Shown here piece by piece: positions 35,593 to 47,740 of a stretch of 64,000 bases of DNA. Numbering within the stretch: the first letter of the stretch is position 1; the number at the start of each line of letters is the position of its first letter. Origin of the DNA: Numida meleagris (lineage: Eukaryota > Chordata > Aves > Galliformes > Numididae); the NCBI RefSeq assembly GCF_002078875.1, contig NC_034412.1, positions 32,063,552 to 32,127,551 on the forward strand, written 5' to 3'. Under the pieces are notes generated by a model that saw only the letters and a program-made list of their open reading frames with translations, searched no databases and had not been told where the DNA came from. Position numbers and translations under genes: made by a program.

Positions 35593-37255
35593 GTAGATTA
35601 TTGAAATGTTCTGCTAAAAAAAATGAGCCAGACAAAAGGTAGCATATGATGATATGGCAGAGAGCAGTGCTCCATAGAGATATCTAGGCAGCTCCAAACA
35701 CCTGCACTAGTATAATCATTAGCTTATCTTATTAATACGTTGAAATGAGTTTTTAAAGAAAGTACTTTGCAGCTTAATATCTAGAATATTTCATTTTCAA
35801 AATAAAAAAGACAAAGTTGAGAATACTTTAAAAGTATGTAGTTTATTTACTTCGTTAACGGAATTTGAATGACAGGGAATGCAGTGAGACTTCAAATTTG
35901 CTCATAGAGAGTTTAAGTACAGTGTTCTCTCAAAGGTCTGAGTCATAATTCTTAGTCAGATTCTCTCCTAATGTACAGTTCTAGAAATTTAAGAATTCCT
36001 TCTAATTGCATCTTATTACAGCAACTCCTATGCCATTTGTTCTCTAAGGTTTTATCACTGTGCATTATCAGTCTTTATCATATTACCTCACTGAAGTTTA
36101 ATTTTGGTGAAATCTAGTGTATGTATGTACAAATGGCTCTTACTTGTAAACTCATATTCTTTGAGAAGTTCTTTCTCTTGATAGTTTATCAAAGATCTCT
36201 GATTCAGTCTCTTTTTCCTTGTGATACAATACTTAGTAAAAATGTACAAATGGTGTAAAACATCTGTGTTCCGTAAAACATGTCAACTATTTGATTAAGA
36301 AGAGAGACACTCTCAAGAAGAGAGCTTATTAAAATTGGGTTGTTGATTGGTTTAACAAAGAAAATTTTGGTATAAAAATCACAGTGGGTGCAACATGAGG
36401 ATTTCATTTACAAGTTCCTGAAGTATAGTTTGTAAAGCCTGTTTTAAAACTGGCAGCTTTCTTGAACTATTTCAATGAGAATGACTTCAAGCTCTTCAGG
36501 GAAACAGCCCTTCTTTTATTCTTCTCTCACAAACACCTATCAGGATGAGGATGCTCTGAGATATGAAAATGATTAAAACAACACTAATTAGTTTAATAAA
36601 GGAAGAGATTTAAACGTGAAAAACCTCTAAGAGATTCATGAATATTGTAAAAATAAAAAAGGGTGTGAAGAAGTCTATGTCTGCAGAGTAAAGAACATAC
36701 CTCAAAGTAATGATGAACATTATATTCACAGTGGGGATGCCAAGTTACTATAGGTTTGAGGGTAAGAGGTACACAAGACAAAATTCAGTGGAAAAAGCTA
36801 GCTTTTATCTCCAAATCCTATCAGTCTCAGAATTGCTTTGCTGGCTTTCAGCAGTATCCTACCTGCAGAATACACTCCAACCCCAAAGCCAGTTGAGCGC
36901 TGATACTGATTGGTGACAGAGTGGTAGAGGCCACTGAGAGGTCTTGCCAGCAGCACGTTTTGCTAGTCAAGTAATTCCAGTGACAGCAGCTGGTTTTAGA
37001 GCAACTGAATGAAAAAGGTTCAAATTTTTTGCTGATTAATTGTGAGATTCGCATAGGTAGCAAAATCTGTTCATACTTTTTTCTCTAGCAAGAACTTTGT
37101 GCTTAGATGTCTACATGAAAAGCTAGATTAGAAGTATATTATGTAGTCCATAAACTAGGAAGCATCAGCTTTAAGATTATCTGTGCAAGCTTCATTCTTA
37201 ACATTTTACAGAGCACAGCCTTTCATTAACTCTTTGTTCGTTGCTTCTCTCACAG

Positions 37256-37324
37256 GGACACTTCTTCACAGAGTACCCCAAGGCTGAAGATGCAAAAGGA
37301 TGGACTTAAGTCTTCATATTCATC
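37256..37324 (+). other. Exon-like segment, 69 nt, symmetric phase
   Basis: The acceptor has a candidate branch point CATTAAC at 37224-37230, a tract TCTTTGTTCGTTGCTTCTCT and CACAG ending at 37255. The donor at 37325 is GTAAGT, a perfect match. The 69 nt are a multiple of three and open in only one frame, giving DTSSQSTPRLKMQKDGLKSS and then YS, with one base carried in and two carried out, so the exon would be phase-symmetric, as cassette exons are. The peptide is Ser/Thr- and Lys-rich, like disordered cytoplasmic segments. I do not recognise the protein. If real, it would be a short, possibly alternatively spliced exon of a gene with very long introns; chance is the main alternative. Confidence 0.3.
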
Positions 37325-38002
37325 GTAAGTCTGCTTCCCTAAGCTTTTCTTTCTGTCATAAACCTCTTTCAAGAGATGGGTTTTATCTCCGAAGTATCAC
37401 GTTAATTGATTTTCAGAGTTGTTTCTTTTTTTTGGGGGGTAGCATATCTGAAAAAATTATATTTTTGAATGTAAGAATTCTTTACTTTTTTGAAGATAAG
37501 CAAGATAACTGCAAAACAACTTCAGTTTTTACAGTTTGAGGAATTCAACAGGACTACTTACTAATAGAATGTCTCCTTGTACTTTCTTAGATGGAAAACC
37601 AACAAGACATTTGTGTACCATTGTAGATATGAACATAATTGGTGATGCTACATCAGTGAACTATTTTAACTGCAAAGGAATTATTAAAAGAATTCAAGGT
37701 TTGGGTTCTCTTTGGAGTTTTTTTAGTGGTTACATTCTCTGGTAGGACAAAGCTTAGGCCACTAAATTCATAGTGATGGTGCAGACCTCTCAGATCAGCC
37801 ATTGCAAGTTATCACCTAAAGATACAACAATCAGAAGAGTATATTTTGGAAATAGTTACAAGGCAGCAACTGTACTTGACTGCTTTCCCAGTGGGAATAA
37901 GAAATGGCTTGGATACAGCTTGTTCAAATGTATGTAAATTAGTTTTATATAAACATAAACTTTACTGTGAAGTAAATGCTAGTTACTACCAAATCTAGAA
38001 CA

Positions 38003-38040
38003 AATAAATTCTCCAGAAAAAGATTGAAAAAAAAAAAAAA
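38003..38040 (+). other. AATAAA followed by A14 tract
   Basis: AATAAA (38003-38008) lies 19 bp before 14 consecutive A (38027-38040). It could be a poly(A) signal, a retrocopy tail, or a coincidence. No coding sequence is recognised upstream. Confidence 0.3.
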
Positions 38041-38379
38041 GAGCAGCAGTTGTGTTAGGAGATATTAAATTAAAAGCCTGTACTTTTATAAATCACACAA
38101 TTTGACAGCTCATTCTGTATATCAGAACTAATTTGTGAGAATATTTCCTTTTTTAGCATCACAAAAACATGTTTTACAAACCTTTACATAAGAGTTAAAA
38201 TGCAAAATAAAAGTATGGGGAACAAATAGAATTAGGTTTATCTAGCCTTAAAGAGTTGTTTCATCATCAAAAAAATGATCATAAGAAAATTTAATTCCTG
38301 CATGTACTTGTCTGTGTTTTGGAGAGACAAGTTTCAGAACTATTTCTACATAGCAATCTACTCATTTTCTTTGCTGTAG

Positions 38380-38640
38380 ATGGGCATGGTTACTTCTGAA
38401 ATGCAACCACGGGTATGTGTTTGCATTTTGCATCTGATCAGCAGATTTAAATGTAATTATGTATTTTGCAGGTGAGATGTTAATGTGGGTTATATGGCAC
38501 ATCAGCTGTGTGCTGCTACTTGAAATGGTCCACTGGAAAATCTTGAGACAAACAACATTCAATTAGGCGCGCAGCCATGAGCAGCTGTGCTAAGTACCAC
38601 TGGCATCACCTCAGACACACAATTCTCAGTGTGAGCCTAC
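38380..38640. promoter_or_regulatory. Possible conserved regulatory block
   Basis: The block contains TTAAATGTAATTATG, CATCAGCTGTGTGC (an E-box), and CAATTAGGCGCGCAGCC with CpG-containing words unusual for this AT-rich DNA. It resembles developmental enhancers in style only. Conservation is untested. Confidence 0.22.
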
Positions 38641-41391
38641 TGCTCGCCACTTTGAAAATGTGTTTATGTTGGTGACAAAAACTTTCCATCATCTTTTCTT
38701 CTTAAACTTCTGTGCCTCTTAGCTGAAAAATTACAGCTTTTTGCAAGGGGAAGGAATGCTCAGTACTATTAATTTTCATTTGATGAAAAGGATATTTTTT
38801 TCCTTCAGGCTAAAGATTTAACCTTTATGAGTTTCATGAGTAACAAAGGGCATCCAGATTTTTATTACATGGTGTAGAGCTGTGTATTTGTTCAAAATAA
38901 TCAGCACTGGGCAATCTGCTGCATATCGATCCAAAACAAACATTGCTACTCGTGTAAGCTATGTCCTTCTCAAGTTTACATTTGGCATAGGAAAACAAAC
39001 TTGTTTAATTATCGGTTTTCAAATGCTTACCATATATGTCAGTGCAGTCTGCTATAATGGTTAGGATTCGTGATGATGATACTCTTTGGGGAAATACAGC
39101 AATATTCTGCAAGATTTTATTCCCCTCAAAAATCTCGCATGTTTTAGAAGCTACCTCACTGAGGACACGAGCATTTGTTCAAATACACTGATTTGCTCAT
39201 TAGTCAAAAGAAGAAAGAACCAGCAACACTCTCACAATAGCATCTTTGCAGCTTTATAAAAGCCATACAGGTATTCTAATTTATTTGAATGATGAACACT
39301 ACTGTTTGATACATTCTGACTTGTTGTGAAGGGTGTTGCTTGCTAACCCTTCCAGCACTGGGGACTGGAGGGATGCTCTAAAGTGTTGTGGAAAGAAGCT
39401 CTTTGAAAGAAGGAGAGGGAGAAAGGAGGAAAACAGAAGACAAGGAAGAACATTTAATTTTGAAATCCTTTTATAGTTTAGGAACACAAATGGTCTAGCA
39501 GCTGTCTTTCTAGACTTGTTACTTTATTCAAGATGGGAAAACCTTTGACTACGGTGTAGTTAAACAGACATTGTGAAAGTAGGATGGATGAGGGAACAGT
39601 GGTTGGAAGTTAGAGAAAAGCCCATGAAGTCATTAGTATTGTTTGACAGTGGGAATATTGATATGTTGAATGAACTGTTTAGAAAAAGAGCTCACAAGCT
39701 GAAGGGAAGTTTGACCATAAACAGGAGATAGGGTATGGGGTTGAGAATAGTATCTTTTCTTTTTTTGCAGTGCATGTCTGATTCTCTCAGCTTCTCTTGA
39801 GGCTTAAGAAGGACTCTGACTGCACTTGATCTGGAACTGCAGTAAATGCCTAGAGTAATATCCTCCTTGGGAGGTGTCTGGAACTGGAGATGCTTAGAAG
39901 TTGGTAAATGGGCAATGAGAAGCAGCAGTGGTGAGATAGCAGTGGAGGAAGCTCAGGCATATAAGGAGCATTGCCTTTGCAGTGTTATCTTTGTATACCA
40001 ACGGTCCACTTCTATGTGCATTTAATCTCTGATTGTTAGGGAGGCCTTCCTCCTTCTTTGTGTGTGATTAGCCTTTCTCTAAAGGATGAGAATATCTCTC
40101 CCAGTCTGACAGATGTGAAAAATTCAGAGTTACAGTACATAAAACTATGGTCTTCCAAAGTCATTTGTAATTTTAAAAAATGTGAATTAATCTTAGTCAT
40201 GGAGACACAATTTGTGCTTCTAGGAGACTGAATAGGCATTTGGAAGGAAGCTGATCCTACTGATGAGTTCGTAAACGCAGCTAGTAAGTAGCTGGTATGA
40301 TGGAACGATTGCTCGCTTCTTGACATTTCAGACACATCTCATGCAGAGTTAATGTGCTATTATGTGTTTATATTGATAGAAATAGACAGAAATGTGACTG
40401 GTTGAATGAGGGCTTTTTTGATTCCCTCTGGAAATAAAAACAGCCTTCATACCTAAAGATACCATTTATAAATTGTTTTCATCATTAGATGTGTAGCACT
40501 GGGCTAGGTGCAGTAGAGAATGCAGAACTAAGATGGTCTCATAGTCATATTCTTCTTCAGTGTGATCTAAAAAATGAATAGAACTTTTCTACACATCATT
40601 TCTAAAAACTATATCAATATGAAAAGAATTATTTTTTAAAAAAGGTAAACAAAACGTAAATAGACTTGTTCTTCATCATTCGTATTTTAACCCTAGCACA
40701 GTTGCATTTGAATTCAAGACTAAATAAGAAAGTCAGTTCTATAGGAAGGAATCTCAATTTTTCTGGCATTGGTTTACGTTATATAAGCTTGTTCCATACA
40801 GAAGCTCAGTACTTTGGTTATTGTTCCTGGTTAGAGATGTACATCACCTTTCTTCAGGCAGTTTGTTGTGGAAGAAAACTGTACTTCATAGCTTCATATG
40901 TCTCCTAAAGAAAATGGGAATGAATTGCATGAGAGCTAATCTACTCTAGTTCTTTTTCATAGTGCCTTCGTAGACATTTCTAAGTGAAAGTAGTGTTTTC
41001 TGCAAATCTTAGCTAGTGTGATTTTTGCTAATTATTGTTGAATGTTTTTGAAAAAGACTCTAATTTTCCTGTAGGTTTATTAATTTTTTTTTCCCAATAC
41101 AAATCTCATTTTGCTATAATCTGCTGTTTCAATTTTGCTTTGCATCGGTCTTTTCTTACTGGCTTTACATTATTTCAAATGTAGATTTATCTGTATATTT
41201 CAGTAGTGTTCTGGTCAGGTCAATGTGATCCAAATGATTTAAACTAAACTTAAAAGTAGGTTTTAGGAGTTATTCTTGGGAATTTACTTTCTGAATTTCC
41301 ATCTGTTGGTGCTAGGTAAAGTGCTTTTTTTTTTCTTTTTTAAACAAATGAAAACTTATTTTGATCCTTCTGAAACATGTTTAAGTCCCTG

Positions 41392-41423
41392 CTCCTCCTC
41401 TTCCTCCTCCTCTCTTTTTCTCT
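41392..41423 (+). repeat. (CTC)n pyrimidine tract
   Basis: CTCCTCCTCTTCCTCCTCCT is followed by CTCTTTTTCTCTT. It is a pure pyrimidine simple repeat. Confidence 0.8.
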
Positions 41424-44320
41424 TATTGTCAGTAATGTAAAACCAATATATGTAGTCTAATTCAGATGACATTTTAGGAAATGCACAAAAGAACAGTTGA
41501 AAGCATACAATGCATAGTCAATTGTGTTATCGGAGAAGTTCAGCCTACATGCTAAAATGTGTCTTCTGCCACTTTCAGAATGACTCTGGAGAGAGTTAGT
41601 AGCATATATTCTGCATAGGGTTCTACCCTTTTGCTTCTTTTAAGATCTGGAGTTTTCTTTTGTTTATATTTGGGTTTGTTGTGTGGTTGGTTGTTTTTCA
41701 ATTGGTTAGTTTGGGGGTTCTTTTATTACTTTGATATCTTTTCATTTGCTACTCCTGTTTCAAAGGATGTGATCAAGAGGAAGGATAAGCCTCAAAGAGA
41801 ACTAATAGCCAGTGTAAAACTGGTCAAAGCTTTTCTATATTTGGCTGTACAATAATGAAAGATGTCTTAAATAACTCCCTAATTCTGCAAGTTCTGTTAA
41901 AAATTAGCCTCCCCTTCACAATAGCTATATGAAGGACTCTATCTGCTCTTGTGACTAAAGATGCTTAAGCAACACTGTGATGCACAAGTGGTTGTTTTTT
42001 TCATGCTAATGGGGTCAGGGCTTGACCTTGCTTACATCACTGAGAGACTGATTTTACCATTTTGTACATAAGGCTACTGCTCCTATAGTAAAGGTAGTTA
42101 AAAGACTGGAGACGCTGTAGAAAATACAGAAAAAGGGAAAGACTGGATCAAATACCTTTCAATGAAAGACTTAAGTCAATATGTTTCAAGTATCAAAACT
42201 GAGGAATGACATAGTTTCAGTATATAAATAAATGCTTTGATGCTCAGAAAATATTGAGTACTAAACACTCTTTAACAGTAGTTGGAAAAGCAATAATAAA
42301 TAAGAGACTACAAGATAAAACCAGACAACCTACAATTAGAATTCATCAGATGTCTTTAATGGAAAGGGATATTATTTATGACTGGAGGTGGTGGACTCTC
42401 TTTTATCTCAGGATGTTTTAAAACTTAAACAAGATGATGTTTGCATTAGACGTTCAAAAGAAGGGGTTGATAACGGATTTGGCACAGAGTTTACTGGTTA
42501 AAATTAATGGTCTACAGTGGGGTCAGGTCACACTTTGTGATCTCTTTGCCTTTAAACTTCATGAACTTTAAACTCAGTCTGTCTCCACAGACAACTACTC
42601 ACTGTAGCAGGTAGTGTTTTCCATTATTTCTCATGTTTTTGTCTTACAAAAGGCGATATTTATTTTGCAAGGATATATTAGGAATTAAGGTACTATAGCC
42701 TTCATATTTCACTGCACTTGCGTACTTTTATGTTCTCCAATTTGGCTGGTTTGAAAGCAAGATCCTTGGGAATACTTTTCTCTCTTTTTTTTTGAATTGA
42801 CTGGTAGAAAGAAGGTGTTTAAGAAATCTCACTCTACCCAAGATAGTGCTAATGCAAACCCAGATTTGCTAACCCAAGAGATTTGGATAAGGCTATTGGA
42901 AAAAATGTGCTTGATTCTTCTCTGAAGTGAGCCTGACATGTTATGAGACTTTCTAATCTCTACAGGACAGTATAGAGAAAAGCAAGGAAGCAATTTTTGT
43001 TGGGTTTGGCTTTCAGAAACTTTGGGAAAAAAAACCCACAGGACCACCTACATTTACAGATCTGTAGCTGTCCCAGACTAAAAAGACATAGAAAAGACAC
43101 TTTGCTCTTTCATTTTGAAGGAAAAAATAATAATTTACCACAATGTGTGGGTAATGGAGTACTGTGAAGCCTATTAAAAAACAGTTGTGATGTTCAAGAT
43201 AATGGGTTGCAATGCTGTGAGTGTACCACAAAGTTTTCCTCAGGAAAGGGGAAAAGGAGAAGAGGAAAGTTTACAGATGCCAGAGCTTTGGTGGGCAGTT
43301 CTCAGTCTGCCCGCTTGAATATCTGAAGCTTTTGAAAAGATTCAGGATTCTTTGAAAATAACATAATAGAAAAGCTTCTGAAATTAGTAAAATTGCTATT
43401 ATGCATCAGGTACACTTTTGTATACTTGAACTGGTTGGGAAAATATTGCTTTCCCAGGAAAGAGAAAGCTTTTGTATCAGTAGAGATGAGAAGCAGTAAG
43501 ACAATGCAGTTTACAGTAGATAAGGGAAAAGTTTTCTTTTATCTCCCACTCTCTCTGTGGCTCTGTGTTGCTCTCTCATACGCTATGTGTCCGCTAACCC
43601 GAGGACATCAATCAGGCTGTTTCAACAGGAAAAAGTATGACTCTTAACTGTGTGATCTTGGTGGGAATGTGTTTGCAAGAGATACTTTTGGCAAAACATT
43701 TACTTTCTCAAAGCTGTATGGGAGTTACTGGTTATCCTTACTTCATACAGAAAAAAACTTTACAATATTGCTATCACAAATTATTCCCAGGAAGACATGC
43801 CAGCTATCAGAATAAGCATAATGAAATGGCTTCTCTGCTACAGTCATTTACAAATTTAAAAACATTAAGCTGTAGTAAAAAGTCTTGTTTTTGCTGCTTT
43901 TCTTAATATGATGCAGAGTATCTTCTAAAAATATTCATGGAAAATGTGCTATGTCCTTTCTTTCACTCTAATCCTCTGTATTACCTGTACAAAGAACAAG
44001 GATTTGTGCCTCCCCCCACCTTTTCTTTTTCTGCTTATCTGTGCTTCAGTCCCACTGTCATTGTTTGATTCTGCTTAAATCCCTCTGTACCTAAAGGTAC
44101 AGCCTTATCAATTGAAAAGCTAATGCTATATAAGAAGTGAAAAGAACACAGAAAGGTTTCCTAGCAACTACTGTGAATCCTTCTAAAGTAAGTCAGTTAA
44201 AACCATGTAGTACGTGCAATGAGTATAAATTAGGGAGCTAAGCTGATCCACAGATTTACAGATGCCCACTATAAAGTATAATAAAACCTGTAATAGAAGG
44301 TGAATTGCTCAAGAAGAAAA

Positions 44321-44484
44321 TCACATCACAGTCTTGACAGCTTTATCATTATTTAAATGATCCAGCTTAAATTCTTCTATGTAGTTAGTAAGACTGAGTG
44401 TCAGAGCTCCAGTGACGGTGTACAAAGCGCAGTTGATGGCACTGGTTAATGTCACTGCTGTGATTATGTCTTTTACTGCTCTTT
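44321..44484 (-). other. Exon-like open segment, minus strand
   Basis: On the minus strand the tract GTTTGTTTATGTTTGCTCTT, then CGGTTTTTAG (AG at 44486-44485), is a strong acceptor. The frame that follows runs 54 residues to a TGA at 44323-44321. It begins KRAVKDIITAVTLTSAINCA, continues as a hydrophobic, helix-like stretch (TVTGALTLSLTNY), and ends in a charged tail. Codon choice looks more coding-like than in neighbouring chance frames. I do not recognise the protein, see no strong donor, and see no AATAAA close downstream, so the call as a terminal exon is weak. Confidence 0.2.
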
Positions 44485-45439
44485 CTAAAAACCGAAGAGC
44501 AAACATAAACAAACTGAACTGACTTCAAGGGACACTTGGAAGGGAGCCATCACAGGGTGCAGATATACAAACCCACCTCTGTGAAGCAGGGTCCTTCTTG
44601 TTTTGTTCTGCTTTTGCACAGCGCAAATTAAATCAGACATTTTTAGGTTAGTAAAATCTGTTCATGAAAGAGTAGGAAGGCTACCAATGTTCTGTCTCCC
44701 CACATACCTTTCCTTCATTCTCCTGTATGCCAGAATTTCAGCAGAGGTTTCTTCTCCCATCAACACTTCTATAATGTAGGTGTTTCTTAATGAACTCCTT
44801 GAGCAGGTATTATTTAGGAAATGAAGATAAAACTTCTACACATTTGAAGGCAGTAACTTTGTTTCCAGAGCATGCTCACTTAACACTCAGTTTTGTCATG
44901 AAATTTGAAAAGTTTTCACTTTCCCCTAAAAATAATTTTCATCTCATGGAATTAAAATCTTTGTTGTGTACTGAAGTTAACTGCGAGGCTGATTTTCAGT
45001 TCAGATTTTCATTTGAGTTAAATATTCTTTGTTTTATGCTTATTCAGAGATGGCTAATAATATGCGTGAGAGAAAGTTGAAACCTGCAAAATCAAACTTT
45101 AAGATATTTAAAATTGTACATCACAAATGAAACGTCTTCCTTACTTCTGAGTGATTTGCAGCATTTAATTAGTTCTTCAGAATCTTTAGAAGTGGTAAAT
45201 GGAGGGACGTAATCAAGTATGTTTGCCAGCAAAAGTGTGAATAGAGATATGAAGTTTCTTCTTTGTTCTCTTGTAAATGTAAGTACCCTGTAGTAAATAG
45301 AAAAGACAGGATAGGGTTAAAAACCACTTGTAATCCTGTCCTGAGGAAAAAAAATAATGCTTGAAGGATATCATGTGTTGGGGAATGCCATTTGGGCCCA
45401 TGATATTGGGCTTGTGGGTTTTTGTTTCAAATCAATGCT

Positions 45440-46399
45440 GAAATGCGACTCGTGAAAAGAAGACAACTCAGTGGAGTTAAATCCAGTCGGTGGTCAGTCA
45501 CGAGCGGTGTCCCCCAGGGCTCGGTACTGGAGCTGCTCCTATTCAACATCTTTATCAGTGATCACAATGAGGGGATTGAGCGTACCCTCAGTAAGTTTGC
45601 AGGCAGCACCAAGTTGGGAGGGAGTGTTGATCTGCCGGAGGGTAGAAGGGGCACTACAGAGGGACCTGGATAGACTGGATCAATGGGCCAAGGCAAAACA
45701 TATGAGTTTCAACAGGGCCAAGTGTCGGGTCCTGCACTTTGGTCACAACAACCCCAGGCAACTGTACAGGCTTGGGGAGGAGTGGCTGGAAAGCTGCCTG
45801 ACAGAAAGGGACCTTGGTGTGCTGATGGACAGTCGGCTGAATATGAGCCAGCAGTGTGCCCAGGTGGCCAAGAAGGCCAATGGCTTCCTGGCTTGTACCA
45901 GAAATGTTGTGGTGAGCAGGACTAGGGAAGTAATCCTGCCCCTGTACTCAGCATTGGTGAGGCCCCACCTCGAGTACCGTGTTCAGTTTTGGGCACCTCA
46001 GTACAGAAAGGACATGGAGGTGGGGGAACAGGTCCAAAGAAGGGGAACAAGGCTTGTGAAGGGCTTGGAGAATATGCCCTACGAGGAGCGACTGAAGGAA
46101 CTGGAGCTGTTTAGTCTGGGTAAGAGATGGCTGAGGGAGACCTTATTGCTCTCTTCAAACACCTCAAAGGTGATTGCAGCGAGAGCGGGGTTGGTCTCTT
46201 CTCAGTGGTGACAAGCAACAGGACAAGGGGAAATGGCCTCAAGTTGCACCAGGGGAGGTTTAGATTGGATATCAGGAAACACTTATTTGCAGAAAGGGTT
46301 GTGAAGCACTGGAACAGGCTCCCCAGGGAGGTGGTTGAGTCACCATCCCTGAATGTGTTTAAAAACTGTTTGGATGTGGTGCTCAGGGACATGATTTAG
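45440..46399 (+). pseudogene. CR1 ORF2 C-terminal remnant with frameshifts
   Basis: The protein is a CR1 reverse transcriptase and C-terminal region in three successive frames. The first (to about 45650) carries [19 protein letters not shown] and the palm motif. The second (about 45650-46120) carries [20 protein letters not shown] through LKELELFSL. The third (46127-46399) carries [20 protein letters not shown] to the stop. The frameshifts lie near 45640-45660 and 46120-46130. The catalytic FADD box reads FAGS at 45596-45607: both metal-binding aspartates are replaced, so the enzyme would be dead even without the frameshifts. It has no host function that I can see. Confidence 0.9.
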
Positions 46400-46490
46400 C
46401 GGTGGGTTGTTAGAGCAGTATGGTTAGGTTGCAGTTGGACCTGATGATCTTGAAGGTCTTTTCCAACCTGAGCAATTCTATGATTCTGTG
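45440..46490 (+). mobile_element. CR1 LINE, longest copy in window
   Basis: The element spans the last third of ORF2 and the complete 3' UTR, ending in CTATGATTCTGTG near 46490. Recognisable blocks in order are the VTSGVPQGS reverse transcriptase motif, [47 protein letters not shown], and [19 protein letters not shown], with the ORF2 stop at 46397-46399. It is 5'-truncated within the reverse transcriptase domain. It is better preserved than the other copies here, suggesting a younger insertion. Confidence 0.96.
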
Positions 46491-47239
46491 ATCACATTCC
46501 CTTTACAGAAGTGATGCATGCATGTTTACATATCTTATAATAGGTTTAGCCTTTGGTTTCTTTAGTTTTGCAGATTCCAGTACACAAATCTGAAAAAGTC
46601 TGAAACATTGGCCTGGTTAGGTGCTTTCCCTAATGCTTATCTATCCTTCTTTTTGGTCTAAAATCAAGTTGGAGCTGTCAGCAGGCTGACCTTTCTCACA
46701 TTTTTGTGTTTTTTTTGCTTCTTCTGACTCCTCCCAGAAAGTGCAAAGACACAGACATGTTTACAAACAACAAAATCCAGGGAAGAGTAGAACTCTGAAA
46801 CACCGTGCAGGTTCAGAGCTGTACTGGAGCTGACTGGGGGCTTGCAGGCCAGAGGGCTTGGTCCTCTCACCCTTTTTGGAGTTAAAGCACATGTGGAAAT
46901 TGTAAGGTGTTTATCATGTGCTTTTCCTTTCCTCACTCCAACCTTACCCAGCATCAATTTTTACAAGTGCTGTGCTGTGGTGGAATTCTTCAGTCACTCA
47001 AAGGTTTGTAATGGCACAGTGATTTCACCCATGCATTAGGGGTGTTGGGAGGCTGGTGTTAGCTGGTAATCTTTGCTTTCTTCAATATTAGTCTCCTGGG
47101 TGTCTTCTCTGACAATTGTACATCAGTTTGCCTCATGTTGTGAGGTATGAATTTCATAAATTGAGAGAATAAACTCCAGAAATTCTTCTGTAAAATGCTG
47201 AGGCAAAGGCCTACAGCCAGCATGAATTTATGTAGCGAT

Positions 47240-47740
47240 GCTTGCTTGCTGAGTGCAGTGACCTGGCTACCCAGTCATCATTTACAGCTTTGGGAAGGCT
47301 CATGAAGTCATCATCTTTAGCTCTGCTGGATTACACCTGCCACAAGATGATAGTTAACAGCATGCAAAACCAGGTACAGGACAGGAGGTTTCTCCTTCTA
47401 TAAGTAAAGCAGCACAAGAGGTGCTACTTAGATGCAGTCGCCTGCTTTCATCTTTCTGGCATGGGGAGTAGTCTCACTAAATATCATCTTCCTGCTAATG
47501 ACCATCACTACAGTGCTGGAGAGGAGGCTTTCCAATCGTACATGGAATTTAATTTTTACCCTCTGAGTAATTAAATTGCCACTCTGAAGGTTTGTGCTAA
47601 GCATAGGGGAATAATTTAGTCGCACAAATTAATAAAGCTTCCAGATGGTAAATTCATGAATCTGTTTTCTGATGGCACAATTAATTATTCTAATTTTTCT
47701 TTTTTTTTCATTTGAACCATCATTATCTATTACAGTGACC
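47240..47740. promoter_or_regulatory. Possible conserved regulatory block
   Basis: The block includes GAGTAATTAAATTGCC near 47566, CACAATTAATTATTC near 47681, and CCAATCGTACATGG near 47532, with no simple or interspersed repeat. Dense homeodomain-type TAATTA cores in otherwise mixed sequence are typical of developmental enhancers. This is pattern resemblance only. Confidence 0.25.

Larger units (their letters stand above)
35174..45439. other. Unique AT-rich non-coding interval
   Basis: No complete gene is recognised. It contains the exon-like segments 37256-37324 (+) and 44321-44484 (-), homopolymer tracts at 35569-35592 and 38027-38040, a (CTC) tract at 41392-41423, and a possible regulatory block at 38380-38640. 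Confidence 0.55.

Noticed and set aside
39070..39165. GTGATGAT and a later CTGA, like box C/D snoRNA signals
   Set aside because: Flanking bases do not pair into a terminal stem and no D'/C' boxes are evident.
46111..46392. Minus-strand frame of 93 codons
   Set aside because: It is antisense to CR1 ORF2.
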